The notes below the pieces were generated by a model that was not told the DNA's origin, searched no databases, and saw only the letters and a list, made by a program, of their open reading frames with translations. A program made the translations under genes and the position numbers. DNA of 64,000 nucleotides from Erinaceus europaeus (Eukaryota > Chordata > Mammalia > Eulipotyphla > Erinaceidae). How positions within the stretch are numbered: the first letter of the stretch is position 1; every line of letters starts with the position of its first letter. The stretch spans positions 111,186,447 through 111,250,446 of the forward strand of contig NC_080164.1 of the NCBI RefSeq assembly GCF_950295315.1, read 5' to 3'. Positions 45,293 to 55,545 of the stretch are shown here, in pieces.

Positions 45293-45823
45293 GACTTAAC
45301 TCTCTCATTTTTAAAGTTCTGGGAATTCTACCAAGCTCTATTTTGTGAATTGTATATGGACACAAATTTAAATAAATTATATAGCATGTAGTAAATGATT
45401 TGACATATAATAGTTGTTATTATATACTAATTGCTGCTTGCAAAATCTCCATCCATCTACATGAAATAATATTAAAATGAATCAGCTGTCATTTTTACAA
45501 GAAGATCACTGATATTTAAATTTAACAGCAAGATCTAATTTATCAAAGATCTCAAGATATTTTAAATATTTTTTCATGGGTACTTATGATATGTTTTCTT
45601 TGAGAACACATAAAATAGTACTTTAGTACTAATCATAAAATCATAATTTAAAACTATTACAAAATTGAGAGAGTGAAACTATATGGAAAGGAAAACAATA
45701 ATAGACTATTATGTATAATTTTCCCCTTCTCATGATACTCTTTCCATTATAATATAATCTTATTATATTACCTGAGCTGTGAAATAATGAGAGAGTCCAA
45801 GAGTCAGAAATAGATAAGAGAAG
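45293..45823. other. Unique AT-rich sequence
   Basis: No feature recognised. Confidence 0.4.
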
Positions 45824-46255
45824 GTGCTGGGCAGTGGCACAGCTGCTAAGCACAAGGACCCAAATTCAAGCCCCTGGCTCCCACCGGCAGGGGGGTTGCT
45901 TTGCAAGCAGCAAAAGAAGTCTGAAGGTGTCTCTCTGACTCTCTCCTACTCTGTCCTCTCTGCAGTTACAGAATACACACATTCCACCTTTTGCACCCCA
46001 TAATGATTCTGGATCCATACTCACAGAAAGATTAAAAATAGGAAAGTTTCCAGTGGAGGGGATGAGATATGGAACTCCGGTGGTGGAAAATGTGTAGAAT
46101 TTTACCCCTCTTATCTTTTGTCAATATTTTCTATTTTTATTTTATAAATAAATTTAATTTAATTTAATTTAAACACATGGAAAAAATGACTATGAGGAAC
46201 AGTGGATTCATAGTGCTGACACCAAGTCCCAGTAATAACTCTGGAAACAAAGAAT
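45824..46255 (+). mobile_element. SINE-a/b split by an L1 tail
   Basis: The head and body 'gtgctgggcagtggcacagc' to 'ctctcctactctgtcctctc' occupy 45824-45961. The family's 3' block ('aggaacagtggattcatagt', 'caagtcccagtaataactct') appears at 46166-46255. The L1 tail 45963-46165 lies between. This layout is easiest explained as insertion into the SINE. Confidence 0.7.
45963..46165 (+). mobile_element. L1 long-3'UTR tail inside SINE
   Basis: 'gcagttacagaatacacaca', 'tttgcaccccataatgattc', 'ccagtggaggggatgagata', 'tacccctcttatcttttgtc' and a TTTAATTTAA-rich end. About 200 bp. No TSD seen. Confidence 0.8.
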
Positions 46256-46256
46256 A

Positions 46257-46259
46257 AAA

Positions 46260-46315
<56 letters not shown>
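46257..46315 (+). repeat. (AAAG)n microsatellite
   Basis: About 14 units grown from the A-rich tail of the preceding SINE. The 66-codon minus frame with FFLSFFLSF repeats comes from it. Confidence 0.96.
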
Positions 46316-46511
46316 GTTTTCGAAGTGATTGATGTAGTGAGGAAAACAGGAGAGGGACTGACCTATAATTGAATAGTACTCTGAAAATACATGCAGCATT
46401 TTAGTCAAACTGCTTGCTTTTTAAAAGTGTTCTTTTAAAATGTGTGTTTTCTTTATAAAATATACTGTCCTGCTTTATATGGAATATATGTATGGAGTAC
46501 GGAATGAATTA

Positions 46512-46750
46512 CTGATGCTCATGTCTAGCAGAGAAGCAATTACAGAAGCTATAACTTCCACCTTCTGTGCTCCCAAAATAATTTTTATCCATATTCTCAG
46601 AGAGATAAAAAATAAGGAAGCTTCCAATGAAGGGGATAGGATATGGAACTCTGGTGGTAGGAACCATGTGGCATGTAACCCCTGTTACAATCTTGTTAAT
46701 AATTATAATAATAATTAATAATTATTAAATCACTAATAAAATTAAAAAGA
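46512..46750 (+). mobile_element. L1 long-3'UTR tail (older subtype)
   Basis: 'tgctcatgtctagcagagaa', 'gcaattacagaagctataac', 'ggggataggatatggaactc', 'gttacaatcttgttaata' and the 'aaatcactaataaaatt' end. 5' truncated. A 92-codon plus frame runs partly through it. Confidence 0.82.
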
Positions 46751-46956
46751 TATATGTATATGTATACATACCCATATGAAAAGATAGTCTTTGGAAATCT
46801 TATGGAGATCTCATGAATTCCAGTTTTATGGTCTCTGTTTCTAGAAATAATGCTAAGTACATTCAACCAGAAAGATACTAAAACACCACATTGGTAAATT
46901 CCACATCTATGTGAAGTATTTAAAATCCCTCACTGGGCAGATTTGTTCTGTCGATT

Positions 46957-47182
46957 TTTAATTTTTTTAATTATATTTATTTATTTATTCATTTATTTAT
47001 TTATTGGATAGAGACAGCAATAGAGAGGGAAGGGAGTGACAGGGAGAGAGACAGAGAGACACCTGCAGCCCTGCTTCAGCACTCATGAAGCTTTCACCTT
47101 GCAGTTGAGGACCAAGGGCTTAAACCTGGGTCCTTTTGCACTGTACTGTGTGTGCTTAACCAGGTATGCCACCACCTGGCCC
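46957..47182 (-). mobile_element. SINE-b copy
   Basis: Long (TTTA)n tail side at 46970-47004, 'ttggatagagacagcaatag', 'gagacacctgcagccctgct', 'ttaaccaggtatgccaccac'. Well preserved. Confidence 0.9.
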
Positions 47183-47199
47183 CCTAAATCTATTTTAAA

Positions 47200-47390
47200 A
47201 TATAGAGACAGGGAGAGAAGGAAGAGGAGGAGGAGGAGCATAGAGAAGAGAAGAAGGAGGAGGAGGAGAGAGAGAGAGAGAGGGTAAGGCCACAGGAAAG
47301 CAGCTTTTTTTCAGTAAGGTAGGGGCAGGCTGACCCGTACGTTATGCACCTTGCAAAGCAGCATACTATCTGAGCCAGGTATTTTGCTGA
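47200..47390 (-). mobile_element. Antisense SINE with purine-rich expansion
   Basis: A GGA/GA-rich run (47215-47282) precedes 'ggggcaggctgacccgtacg' and 'catactatctgagccaggta', matching a reversed tRNA-type SINE. The 83-codon Arg-rich frame at 47036-47287 is an artefact of this and the preceding SINE. Confidence 0.6.
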
Positions 47391-47479
47391 TTCTTGTTAA
47401 AATTCTTAAGTGCAGTTCAGTCATTTTGTGTAAACTTATATTTTAAGTGCACTTGGCATATGTATACATACATATATAT

Positions 47480-47740
47480 CTTGCCTGTAGGATTATCCTA
47501 GGGCTTAGTGCTGACACTATGAATCCACTGCTTATGGTGGCCATATTTTTCCATTTTATTGGATAGGACAGAGAGATGAGGGGGGGAGAGAGAGAGATGG
47601 AAAGAGAGAGAATTAGAGACACCTACAGACGAAGCATTGCCTCCTGCAGGTGGGAAGAAAAGGGGGCTCAACTCGGGTCCTTGTGCAGATCCTTGTACTT
47701 AGTACTGTGCACTTAACCAGGTGTGTCACAGCTTATCCCC
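47480..47740 (-). mobile_element. SINE-a long variant
   Basis: 3' block 'gcttagtgctgacactatga', 'tccattttattggataggac', polypurine run, 'ctcaactcgggtccttgtgc', 'gcacttaaccaggtgtgtca'. Confidence 0.82.
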
Positions 47741-47934
47741 AACATAATTACAGTTTTATGTTAGTTTAAGTTATTTTAAAAATGTGAAAAAAAACTGTGC
47801 TTCCTCATCCCTATCTATGAATTAGTCTATTCAGATCAATTTCTGTATATAACCCACATACCATCCTATTTTTCTGGCTTAATGTCTGACAAATCTTACA
47901 CAATGACCCCTGGAACTTTTATTTTAATAAATCT

Positions 47935-48190
47935 TGGGTTGAACATGAAGGGATGCTGTAAAGTTAGATCAGTCAGAAAGAGAAACATAAACCCTGAATG
48001 TTCTCACTCACAGGTGGATCTTAGACAAAAGAAAGAGGAAATACAGGGTAATTTGATTAGTTGTGATGGGTTGTAGCACAGCCAATGATTCTAAAGTGTG
48101 GAAGCAGGAGGAGGCAGAGAGAACAGAGGAAACCCAGTGCCTGATGGTGGAAAAAGACTTCTGCTGATGTTGCTCTGGTGACTATATGTC
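47935..48190 (+). mobile_element. Old L1 3' fragment
   Basis: 'taaagttagatcagtcagaa', 'atgttctcactcacaggtgg' and 'ggtggaaaaagacttctgct' follow the end of L1 ORF2 and the 3' UTR. The 64-codon frame at 47882 is not a gene. Confidence 0.6.
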
Positions 48191-48211
48191 AGACATTTAA
48201 AATGTTTAAAA

Positions 48212-48406
48212 TGTTTATTATCTTTATTTATTTATTGGATAGAGACAGCCAGTATATCAAGAAGGAAGGAGGTGATTGAGAGGGAGAGAGGCACCTTCAG
48301 TCCTGCTTCACACTCACAAAGCTTTTCCCCTGCAGGTGGGAAACAGGAGCTCAGCTCTGGTCCTTGCGCTTTGTAACCAAACCAGGTGTGCCATCACCTG
48401 GCACTG
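48212..48406 (-). mobile_element. SINE-b copy
   Basis: 'ttattggatagagacagcca', 'gcaccttcagtcctgcttca', 'ttttcccctgcaggtgggaa', 'aaccaggtgtgccatcacct'. Confidence 0.88.
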
Positions 48407-48761
48407 TAGACTTTTTAATGGGGATATTAATAAAGATGTATTCATGTGACAACTCTCTAATCAACACTTATTTTCCTTAAGGAAGTGATTTTTAAAAGAA
48501 AAAAATCTAGGAAGACTTCTACAGCTTTCCTGGATAATAAACTATCAGCTTATAGAAAAGAGCTAGGGTTCATAAGAGGGCTCAGTGAGTCATCTCCAAT
48601 CTGATAGTTTCAAGGATTCTTGTGGGGAAAGCAAGGTAAAAATCAGTCTATATGAGAAGGAAATTATGAAGCTAGACTGAATTTTGAAAATATTGTTTTC
48701 TTATCTCTAGTTCCATGCACATCTACTGTCTAAGTTTAAAATTTATTCAGCGTATTTTCTT
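48407..48761. other. Unique sequence
   Basis: No feature recognised. Confidence 0.4.
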
Positions 48762-48912
48762 AAATATTTATTTTATTTATTCATGAGAAAGATAGGAGGA
48801 AAGAGAAGGAGAAAAAGTAACACTCTGGTCCATGTGCTGCTGGGGATTCAACTCAGGACCTCAGCTTGAGAAGAATTCTAGTGCTTTATCCACTGTACCA
48901 CCTCCCGGTCCA
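48762..48912 (-). mobile_element. SINE-c copy
   Basis: 'atgagaaagataggaggaaa', 'tgtgctgctggggattcaac', 'ctagtgctttatccactgta', 'ccacctcccggtcc': the reversed SINE-c in full. Confidence 0.9.
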
Positions 48913-49217
48913 CAAGGTAAACATTTATGCAATAACAAAACCTAAACATAATAAAAGTGCTAAAAGTCCCTTACTTTTCCATTATGAGTAATTGTTTTTT
49001 TTTTTTATAAAAGACCCTCTTCATAACTTTACAAAAAGACCTAACCTCCCAGAAAATGTCTGTGTGCTTCAAATTCTTTAAAATATACATCACAGCTACC
49101 ATACTTAAGAAGTAAAAGTCTTGCAAGAATAGAACCATAATCCTATAATCCTAGTTCACTCATATTAAGAAGGCATAAGTAGAGATGAGAGCCCAGAAAT
49201 AAACCACAAGAGCTAGA
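48913..49217. other. Unique sequence
   Basis: No feature recognised. Confidence 0.4.
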
Positions 49218-49315
49218 AAGGACATGAAGATAACAGTAAAATGGCTATGCAAAGACTTTCTCGGGTTCAATCTCTCACACTACCATAAACCAGAGCAGTG
49301 AAGTAGTTTGGTAAA
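49218..49315 (+). mobile_element. SINE-d copy, internally shortened
   Basis: 'aagataacagtaaaatggct', 'tcgggttcaatctctcacac', 'accagagcagtgaagtagtt'. Its A-rich tail leads into the pentamer array. Confidence 0.7.
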
Positions 49316-49325
49316 AATAAAATAA

Positions 49326-49445
49326 TGTAGAATAGAATAGAATAGAATAGAATAGAATAGAATAGAATAGAATAGAATAGAATAGAATAGAACAGAACAG
49401 AACAGAACAGAACAGAACAGAATAGAATAGAATAGAATAGAATAA
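49326..49445 (+). repeat. (AATAG)n pentamer array with central (AACAG)n block
   Basis: About 24 units. The central block at 49390-49420 reads AACAG instead of AATAG and is bounded by AATAG on both sides. It arose from the SINE-d tail. Confidence 0.96.
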
Positions 49446-49480
49446 TAAAATAATTGGAAAGGAGCTAGAAAATGTGTTCA

Positions 49481-49812
49481 GGGGGCCAGGCTGTGGTGCA
49501 CCCTAGTTAAGCACACATAGTACAAAGCACAAAGACCCTCTCAGGGAACCAGGTTCAAAACTACCCTAGCCCCCTGCTCCCCAGCTGTAGGGAGGATGTT
49601 TCACAAATGGTGAAACAGGTTTTCATATCTCTCTCTCCCTCTCTCTCTCTCTCTTTCTCTCTCTTCCTCCCTCCCTCCCTCCCTCCCTCCCTCTCTATTT
49701 CCCTTCTTCTCTCATTTTCTCTCTGTCTTATCTAATAAAATGGAAATAATGGCCACCAGGAGCAGTGGATTCTTAGTGGGAACACCAAGCTCCAGTGATA
49801 ACCCTGGAGGAG
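49481..49812 (+). mobile_element. SINE-b long variant
   Basis: 'gggggccaggctgtggtgca', 'aaccaggttcaaaactaccc', (CT)n and (CCCT)n runs, 'ctgtcttatctaataaaatg', then the 3' block 'aggagcagtggattcttagt' to 'gtgataaccctggagg'. Confidence 0.85.
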
Positions 49813-52255
49813 GGGACAAAACAGAAACTGAGTTCAAAAAGTCCTGTCAGCAAAAGTCACAGCCACTAGCAATCAGATAAAACTTGTTTCCAAAGTTTCT
49901 GAGATGGTCAAAATAAAAAGCGACTACTTTCAGACATAGTGCGTAAAGGAGTCGACTGGATTTTCAATTTAGATTGGGAACTGAATGCAGCTGATTCACC
50001 AGCTACAACCTTCATTATCAGAATACAGTGATAGCAAAACGCTTTGCCTCTTGTTATTTTTATTCCTTGGCTCCAGTGTATCTATTTTAAGTTATGAAGA
50101 CTGACAGTAGTTCATTATATATGAAAGTAAACAGCACCATTTAATATCTTTTGGGTTCAAGTAAAAGCCATTAAAAACAGAGGATTTTTTTTTTCAGGAA
50201 AAATAGCTTTCTTCCTCAAAATCATTACAGTAGTATCAGTATTCTAAAGTTGACACTCCCTAAGTATGGAATAGATTTTTTCATATTTAGTACTTGCTGA
50301 GAAAAACAACAACAACACTATCTCTAACGATCTAAAATCACCATGGTCACTACCACAATTTTGTGACAAATTATGAAGAAAAAGTTACCTTATCTTCAAT
50401 AGTAGTTATCTCTTTGGTAAGAAAGTTAAGTCATTCAAGTTTAATGATATATTTCTGAAATTGTACATATAAATATTAACTTTAATGAGAATAGTACAGA
50501 AATATAAAATGTAGATATCTTAATTTCAAGTGATTTAGAATAACTTCTAATGAGAAATTTTTAAGTAACTCCTTATTCTTCAGCTATTATAGGTCTGTTT
50601 AGTAACTACATAAGGTAATATCAAAGTATACATTACATCCTTCACACAGTTTTGTCTGAGAAGTTAGTATTTTCTGTGTTTTCTACAATGGAAGTACTGA
50701 ATCTTCACTGTATACAAAAATTCATATGAAAGATGACTGTTGTACTCATTATACCTCTAGATACAGAAATGTATGAAATAAAAAGAGCTAATATAGCAGA
50801 TAGCAAGCTTACATTTTCTGGTGGATTAATAACTGTTAAAATAAGTGGCTTTATTGATCAGCTCTACAGGATTTATAAGCTTTATAAAACATTAAATATC
50901 TTCAGCTCATGAGAGGCCATCAATGATAAAAGATGAATTCTAATTTTTAAATATACTTCTAAGCAAATTAACATAAAGGTTGTGTATGAAAGGCTCACAG
51001 AAACAACATACACATATAACTACACTGGGCTGTATGGATTGAAATGCAGCTTAATGAAATAGTAACAGCCTCATCAACAACAGTTAATGCATGTGCATTG
51101 GCATGGATACTCTTATAATTGGATTTCAAATCTGCTTTCCTCTTATTGTGTACACACATCACCCTCCTTTATTCTCCACTATGTTAGCCAGAAGTACAGC
51201 TTTGCTGAATTTGCCTTTTAAAATCTGCAGCCAAAGCTGTGAGTAATACAAGCAGGGAAGGGGAAAAACAATAGCAGACCAAATGGGAAGTAAAAGATGG
51301 CCACAAAAATTATCTTTTTATGTATAGCATTTTATGAAAATGCAAATGTACATAGGATTTAAATGATTCCTCGTCATTGACGGTGATGGCTGCACTCGTT
51401 CTCTCTCCTAACTTAGAACCAATTCCCAGTCAGTGTGATTTATACATATTTATGTCCTCTTGTCTTCCTCATCCTGATGAAATTACCCCCATTCTCCACC
51501 ATCACATTCAGACTGACAGCCTCAACATGGTACTTTCTTTCCCCTCAGAGTTTCCTGTGTTCATAAAGTTGGTCCTTCTGAAATAAATTCTCATTTTTGC
51601 TCTTGTCACTCATGCTATAGATAATTATTCTAATATTCATTCTATATTTACAGAAGGAATTTTGTTCTCTAGGAGAAAAAGTTATTTTCTCCAACCCTGC
51701 CCTATCTCCTCCATAGAATGATTGGAATGACTGGAATGACTGTTTTATCTATGCCTTTAAGAAAATGTTCAACAAGACTTCTTGCCTTAAACATATGGGC
51801 TCTCTCCTTTCTTCTTTATCTGCCTTCTGAGGTCTTCCTTGAACAGCAAACTCAGAGGTATTGGCTGGGGGAGGATGTAAAGGAGGGTCCCTGAATGGGG
51901 CTGGTAAACCAGCTACTTGCTCTTCTTGACTGCAGGGACTGTTTGAATCCATTGCATCAAAAACTTAAAGCCTTTAAGAGGAACATCAAAGCTCCAGGCT
52001 GAAAAGTCCCAGCTCAGAATCACAATTCCCATTTTTAGGATTTTGCAAGAACAGATATTTTTTCTCAGAATAACAGCCACATTTTAATTTAAAAAATATA
52101 CATTTACAAGACTTAGAAAACCTTCAGGGCAGATTCATGATATGTCAATAGTGAAGAGTTTATTTGTGTTTTTATTTTGACTCTTTTATATTCTAGGTCA
52201 TGCTAGCTTTGACATACTGAGTAAACATATTTTTCTCACTAGATGAACTTTCTCC
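49813..52255. other. Longest repeat-poor stretch of the window
   Basis: About 2.4 kb in which I recognise no transposon. Only one proline-rich minus frame (51749-51952) looks unlike its surroundings. The lack of recent insertions could mean constraint or chance. Confidence 0.5.
51749..51952 (-). other. 67-codon minus-strand frame of unknown status
   Basis: The frame begins MDSNSPCSQEEQVAGLPAPF and continues with a proline-rich DPPLHPPPAN stretch and a charged RPQKADKEERREPI segment. A stop lies five codons before the ATG. Composition is less AT-driven than other frames in the window and it is not in a repeat. I do not recognise the protein. It could be a decayed processed gene, a lone exon or chance. 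No splice sites were confirmed. Confidence 0.2.
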
Positions 52256-52850
52256 CTAGGTAAGGAAGATAGAAGCTTTACCTAGGTAGGAATTGTGTAA
52301 CAAGTATCCTATAAATATAGAAAAAAAAAAAACCTAGTATATCCACAGATCCTTTGTAATATAACTAAAATATGCCTACTAACTATCTACAAATGAGGAC
52401 CCCCCCTACACACACACACACACTCTTCATCTGCACTATTCCAGTTTTTAGGTTCATGATTAGTCAACAACTTGTTTGGCTCTTTATGTCAACTTTCTTT
52501 TTAGTCACCAGATTCCAGATACTAACATGATGCCAAACAGACTTCCCTGGACAGACAACCCCACCAATGTTCCTGTACCTCCGATTCCCGATTCCTGGCC
52601 TACCTGGATGGAATTGACCTGTCACAGCCCATGTTCAGCGGGGAAGCAATTTCAATTACTGAAGCCAGACCTTCCACCTTCTGCATCCCACAGTGACCTT
52701 GGGTCCATACTCCCAGAGGGTTAAAGAATAGGAAAGCTATCAAGGGAGGGGATGGGATGTGCTGGTGGGGATTGTGTGGAGTTGTACCCCTCTTATTCTA
52801 TGGTTTTGTCAGTATTTCCTTTTTATAAATAAAATAAAGAAAACATCCAA
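52256..52850 (+). mobile_element. L1 long-3'UTR insertion (subtype B), 5' truncated
   Basis: 'gtgtaacaagtatcctataa', 'aatataactaaaatatgcct', 'ttgtttggctctttatgtca', 'ccagattccagatactaaca', 'tattctatggttttgtcagt' and an A-rich tail. It includes a local (CA)n at 52412-52424. An 82-codon plus frame lies at 52476-52724. Confidence 0.85.
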
Positions 52851-53149
52851 AAAAAAGAAAAACTGACACACAAAGCTATGCAATTTCACGTTGAAATTAT
52901 TCCACTCAGCATCACAAACACATGGAAGTACACTTGTCCACAGACATTTACCTACTGTAATGTTACAGAGTCTACTGCACAAGTACACTATGTTGCAACA
53001 ATGTGCATATATGTAAAGTAAACTGGACATAGAGTTTCTCTGCATATATATAAAGTAAATTGGACATAGAGTTTCTCTAAGAAGAAGAAAGTGTCTTCTA
53101 CCATATTGGCTTGTTAAGTTTTAATGAATAAATAATTTACTTTTTTTTA
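52851..53149. other. Unique sequence with a short tandem duplication
   Basis: Nothing recognised apart from the 37-bp tandem repeat at 53006-53079. Confidence 0.4.
53006..53079 (+). repeat. 37-bp tandem duplication
   Basis: Units 53006-53042 and 53043-53079 share 34 of 37 bases (core 'ggacatagagtttctct'). Not part of a recognised element. Confidence 0.92.
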
Positions 53150-53245
53150 ACCAGAATACTTATAATTCTGCTGGAGATTGAACCAGGGACATCAGAGCCT
53201 CAGGCATGAAAGTCTTTTGCAGAACCATTTTACAATATGCAGACT
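53150..53245 (-). mobile_element. SINE-d fragment
   Basis: 'ctgctggagattgaaccagg' and 'cagagcctcaggcatgaaag' then 'cttttgcagaaccattttac': the reversed SINE-d head region. Confidence 0.7.
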
Positions 53246-53264
53246 TTTTTTTCTTTTCTTTTCT

Positions 53265-53375
53265 TTTTTACATCCAGGGTTATTGTGTTGGGGCTCAGTG
53301 CCAGCACTATGAATCTATACCTCCTGGCAGACTTATATTTTCCATTTTATTGGTTAAGACAGAGAGAAATTGAAG
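53265..53375 (-). mobile_element. SINE-a 3' fragment
   Basis: 'catccagggttattgtgttg', 'cagtgccagcactatgaatc', 'ttttattggttaagacagag'. The tRNA-like head is absent. Confidence 0.65.
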
Positions 53376-53445
53376 CTATAAAATTAACATAAAAAGACAC
53401 TGGCATTGCTTTATGCAAACACTAAGTTAGAGAAGGAAGAAATCG

Positions 53446-53733
53446 GGAGTCGGGCAGTAGTGTAACGGGTTAAATGCAGGTGGCGCAAAGCACAAAGACC
53501 TGTGTAAGGATTCTGTTTCGAGCCCTGGTTCCCACCTGCAGGGGAGTCACTTCTCAAGCGGTGAAGCAGATTTGCAGGTGTCTGTTTTTCTCTTCCCCTC
53601 TGTCTTCTCCTCCTCTCTCCATTTCTTTCTGCCCTATCCAACAACTGATGGCATCAGTAATAACAATAATAACTACAACAATATATCAAGGGCAACAAAA
53701 GGGAATAAATATTTTAAAAACTTAAAAGAAAAA
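53446..53733 (+). mobile_element. SINE-a copy, near consensus
   Basis: 'gggagtcgggcagtagtgta', 'ctgtttcgagccctggttcc', 'caggggagtcacttctcaag', 'gccctatccaacaactgatg', 'agggcaacaaaagggaataa'. Short repeat 'agaaatc' at about 53439-53445 and 53734-53740 is a plausible TSD. It inserted at the left edge of the L1 below. Confidence 0.9.
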
Positions 53734-53735
53734 GA

Positions 53736-55545
53736 AATCCAGAAACCAATCCCTTTTACTGTAGCAACCTAATAAACTAATAAAATATCTAGAAATAAAC
53801 CTAACAAAAGAAATGAAAGATTTATATACTAAAAATTATGAGTTACTATTCAAGGAAATACAAAAAGATACAAATAAGTGGAAAGATATTCCATGTTCAC
53901 GGGTTGGAAGAATTAAAATCATTAAAATGCATATACTACCCAGAGCCATACACCAATTTAATGCAATCCCCATCAAGATCCTAACTACAATTTTTAGGAG
54001 AATAGAACAAAAGCTTCAAATGTTTTTCTGGAACCAGAAAAGACCTAGAATTGCCAAAACAACCTTGAGAAGAAATAACAGAACTAGAGGCACCACACTT
54101 TCAGAATTAAAATTGTATTATAGGGCCACTGTGATCAAAATTGCTTTGTTATAGAACATAAATAAACACACTGATCAATGGAATAGAATTGCAGGCCCAG
54201 AAGTAAGCCCCCACACCTATAGACAACTAATCTTTGATAAAAGTGCCCAGACTATTAAATGGGGAAGGGAAAGTCTTTTCAACAAACTGTGTTGGAAAAA
54301 ATGGATTGAAACATGCAGAAGAACTAAACTAAACCACTATTTCACCAAACACAAAAGTAAATTCCAAATGGATCAAGGACTTGAATATTAGACCAGAAAC
54401 TATCAAATACTTAGGAGAAAGTATTAACAGAACTCTTTTCCGTCAAAATTTTAAAGACATCTTCAATGAAACAAATACAAGTACAAAGAAGACTAAATCG
54501 ATTATAAAGCAATGGGTCTATATCAAATTAAAAGCATCTGCACAGCAAAATAAATCACTACTTAAACAAAGAGATCCCTCACAGAATGGGATAAGATCTT
54601 CACTTATCTTATATTAGACAAGAGGCTAATAACCAAAATATATGAAGAGCTCACCAAACTCAACAACAAGAAAATAAATGACCCCATCCAAAAATGGGGA
54701 GAGGATATGAACAGAATATTCTCTATATAAGAGATCCAAAACACCAATAAACACATGAAATAATTCTCCAAGTTACTGATTGTCAGAAAAATACAAATAA
54801 AGACAACAATGAGATACAAATTCACTCCTGTGAGAATGTCATACATCAGAAAAGGTAGCATCAACAAATGCTGCAGCAGTTGTGGGGACAAAGGAATCCT
54901 CCTGTACTACTGGTGGGGATGTAAATTGGCCTTACCCCTGTGAAGAGCAGTCTGGAGAACTCTCAGAAGGCTAGAAGTCAGGTAACCTGCAATTCCTCTC
55001 CTGGGGATATTCCTCTCCTAAGAAGCCAAACATACCCATCCAAAAGATTTGTATGTAGCTATGTTCATAACAGCACAATCTGTAATAGCCAAAACCTGGT
55101 AGCAATCCAAGTATCCAACAACAGATTAGTGGCTGAGAAAGCTGTGTATACAACAATGGCATACTACTCAGCTATTAAAAATGGTGAATTCACCTACTTC
55201 ATCCCATCTTGGATGGAGCTTGAAAAAATCATGTTAAGTGAGGTGAGTCTGAAACAAAAGGATTATTATGGGATGATATCATTCATAGACAGAAGATGAA
55301 AAACAATATCAGATGTGAAAACACAAAGTTGAACTTGGACTAGAGTTGGTGTACTGCACCAAATTAAAAGTCACTGGGGCAGGAGGAAGGGCTTAGGTCT
55401 GGACCATGATGGCAGAGGAGGACCTAACGGGGGTTGTTTTGTTATGTGGAAAACTGGGAAATGTTATGCATGTGCAAACTACCATATTATACTGCCAACT
55501 GTAAACCATTAACGCCTCAATAACAAAATAGTAATTATAAAAAAG
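53736..55545 (+). mobile_element. L1, 5' truncated (ORF2 C-terminal half plus 3' UTR)
   Basis: Frames at 53813-54154 ('DIPCSRVGRIKIIKMHILPR', 'IFRRIEQKLQMFFWNQKRPR', 'LSELKLYYRATVIKIALL'), 54381-54617 ('TIKYLGESINRTLF') and 54940-55299 ('MAYYSAIKNGEFTYF', 'SWMELEKIMLSEVSLKQKDY') are in-order parts of ORF2, separated by frameshifts and stops. The 3' UTR has 'ctggaccatgatggcagagg', 'gggaaatgttatgcatgtgc' and 'aactgtaaaccattaacgcc'. It is the best preserved C-terminal ORF2 in the window. Confidence 0.92.

Noticed and set aside
46257..46315. CRISPR-like regular repeats
   Set aside because: Simple (AAAG)n without spacers. The same applies to the other short tandem arrays. The host is a mammal.
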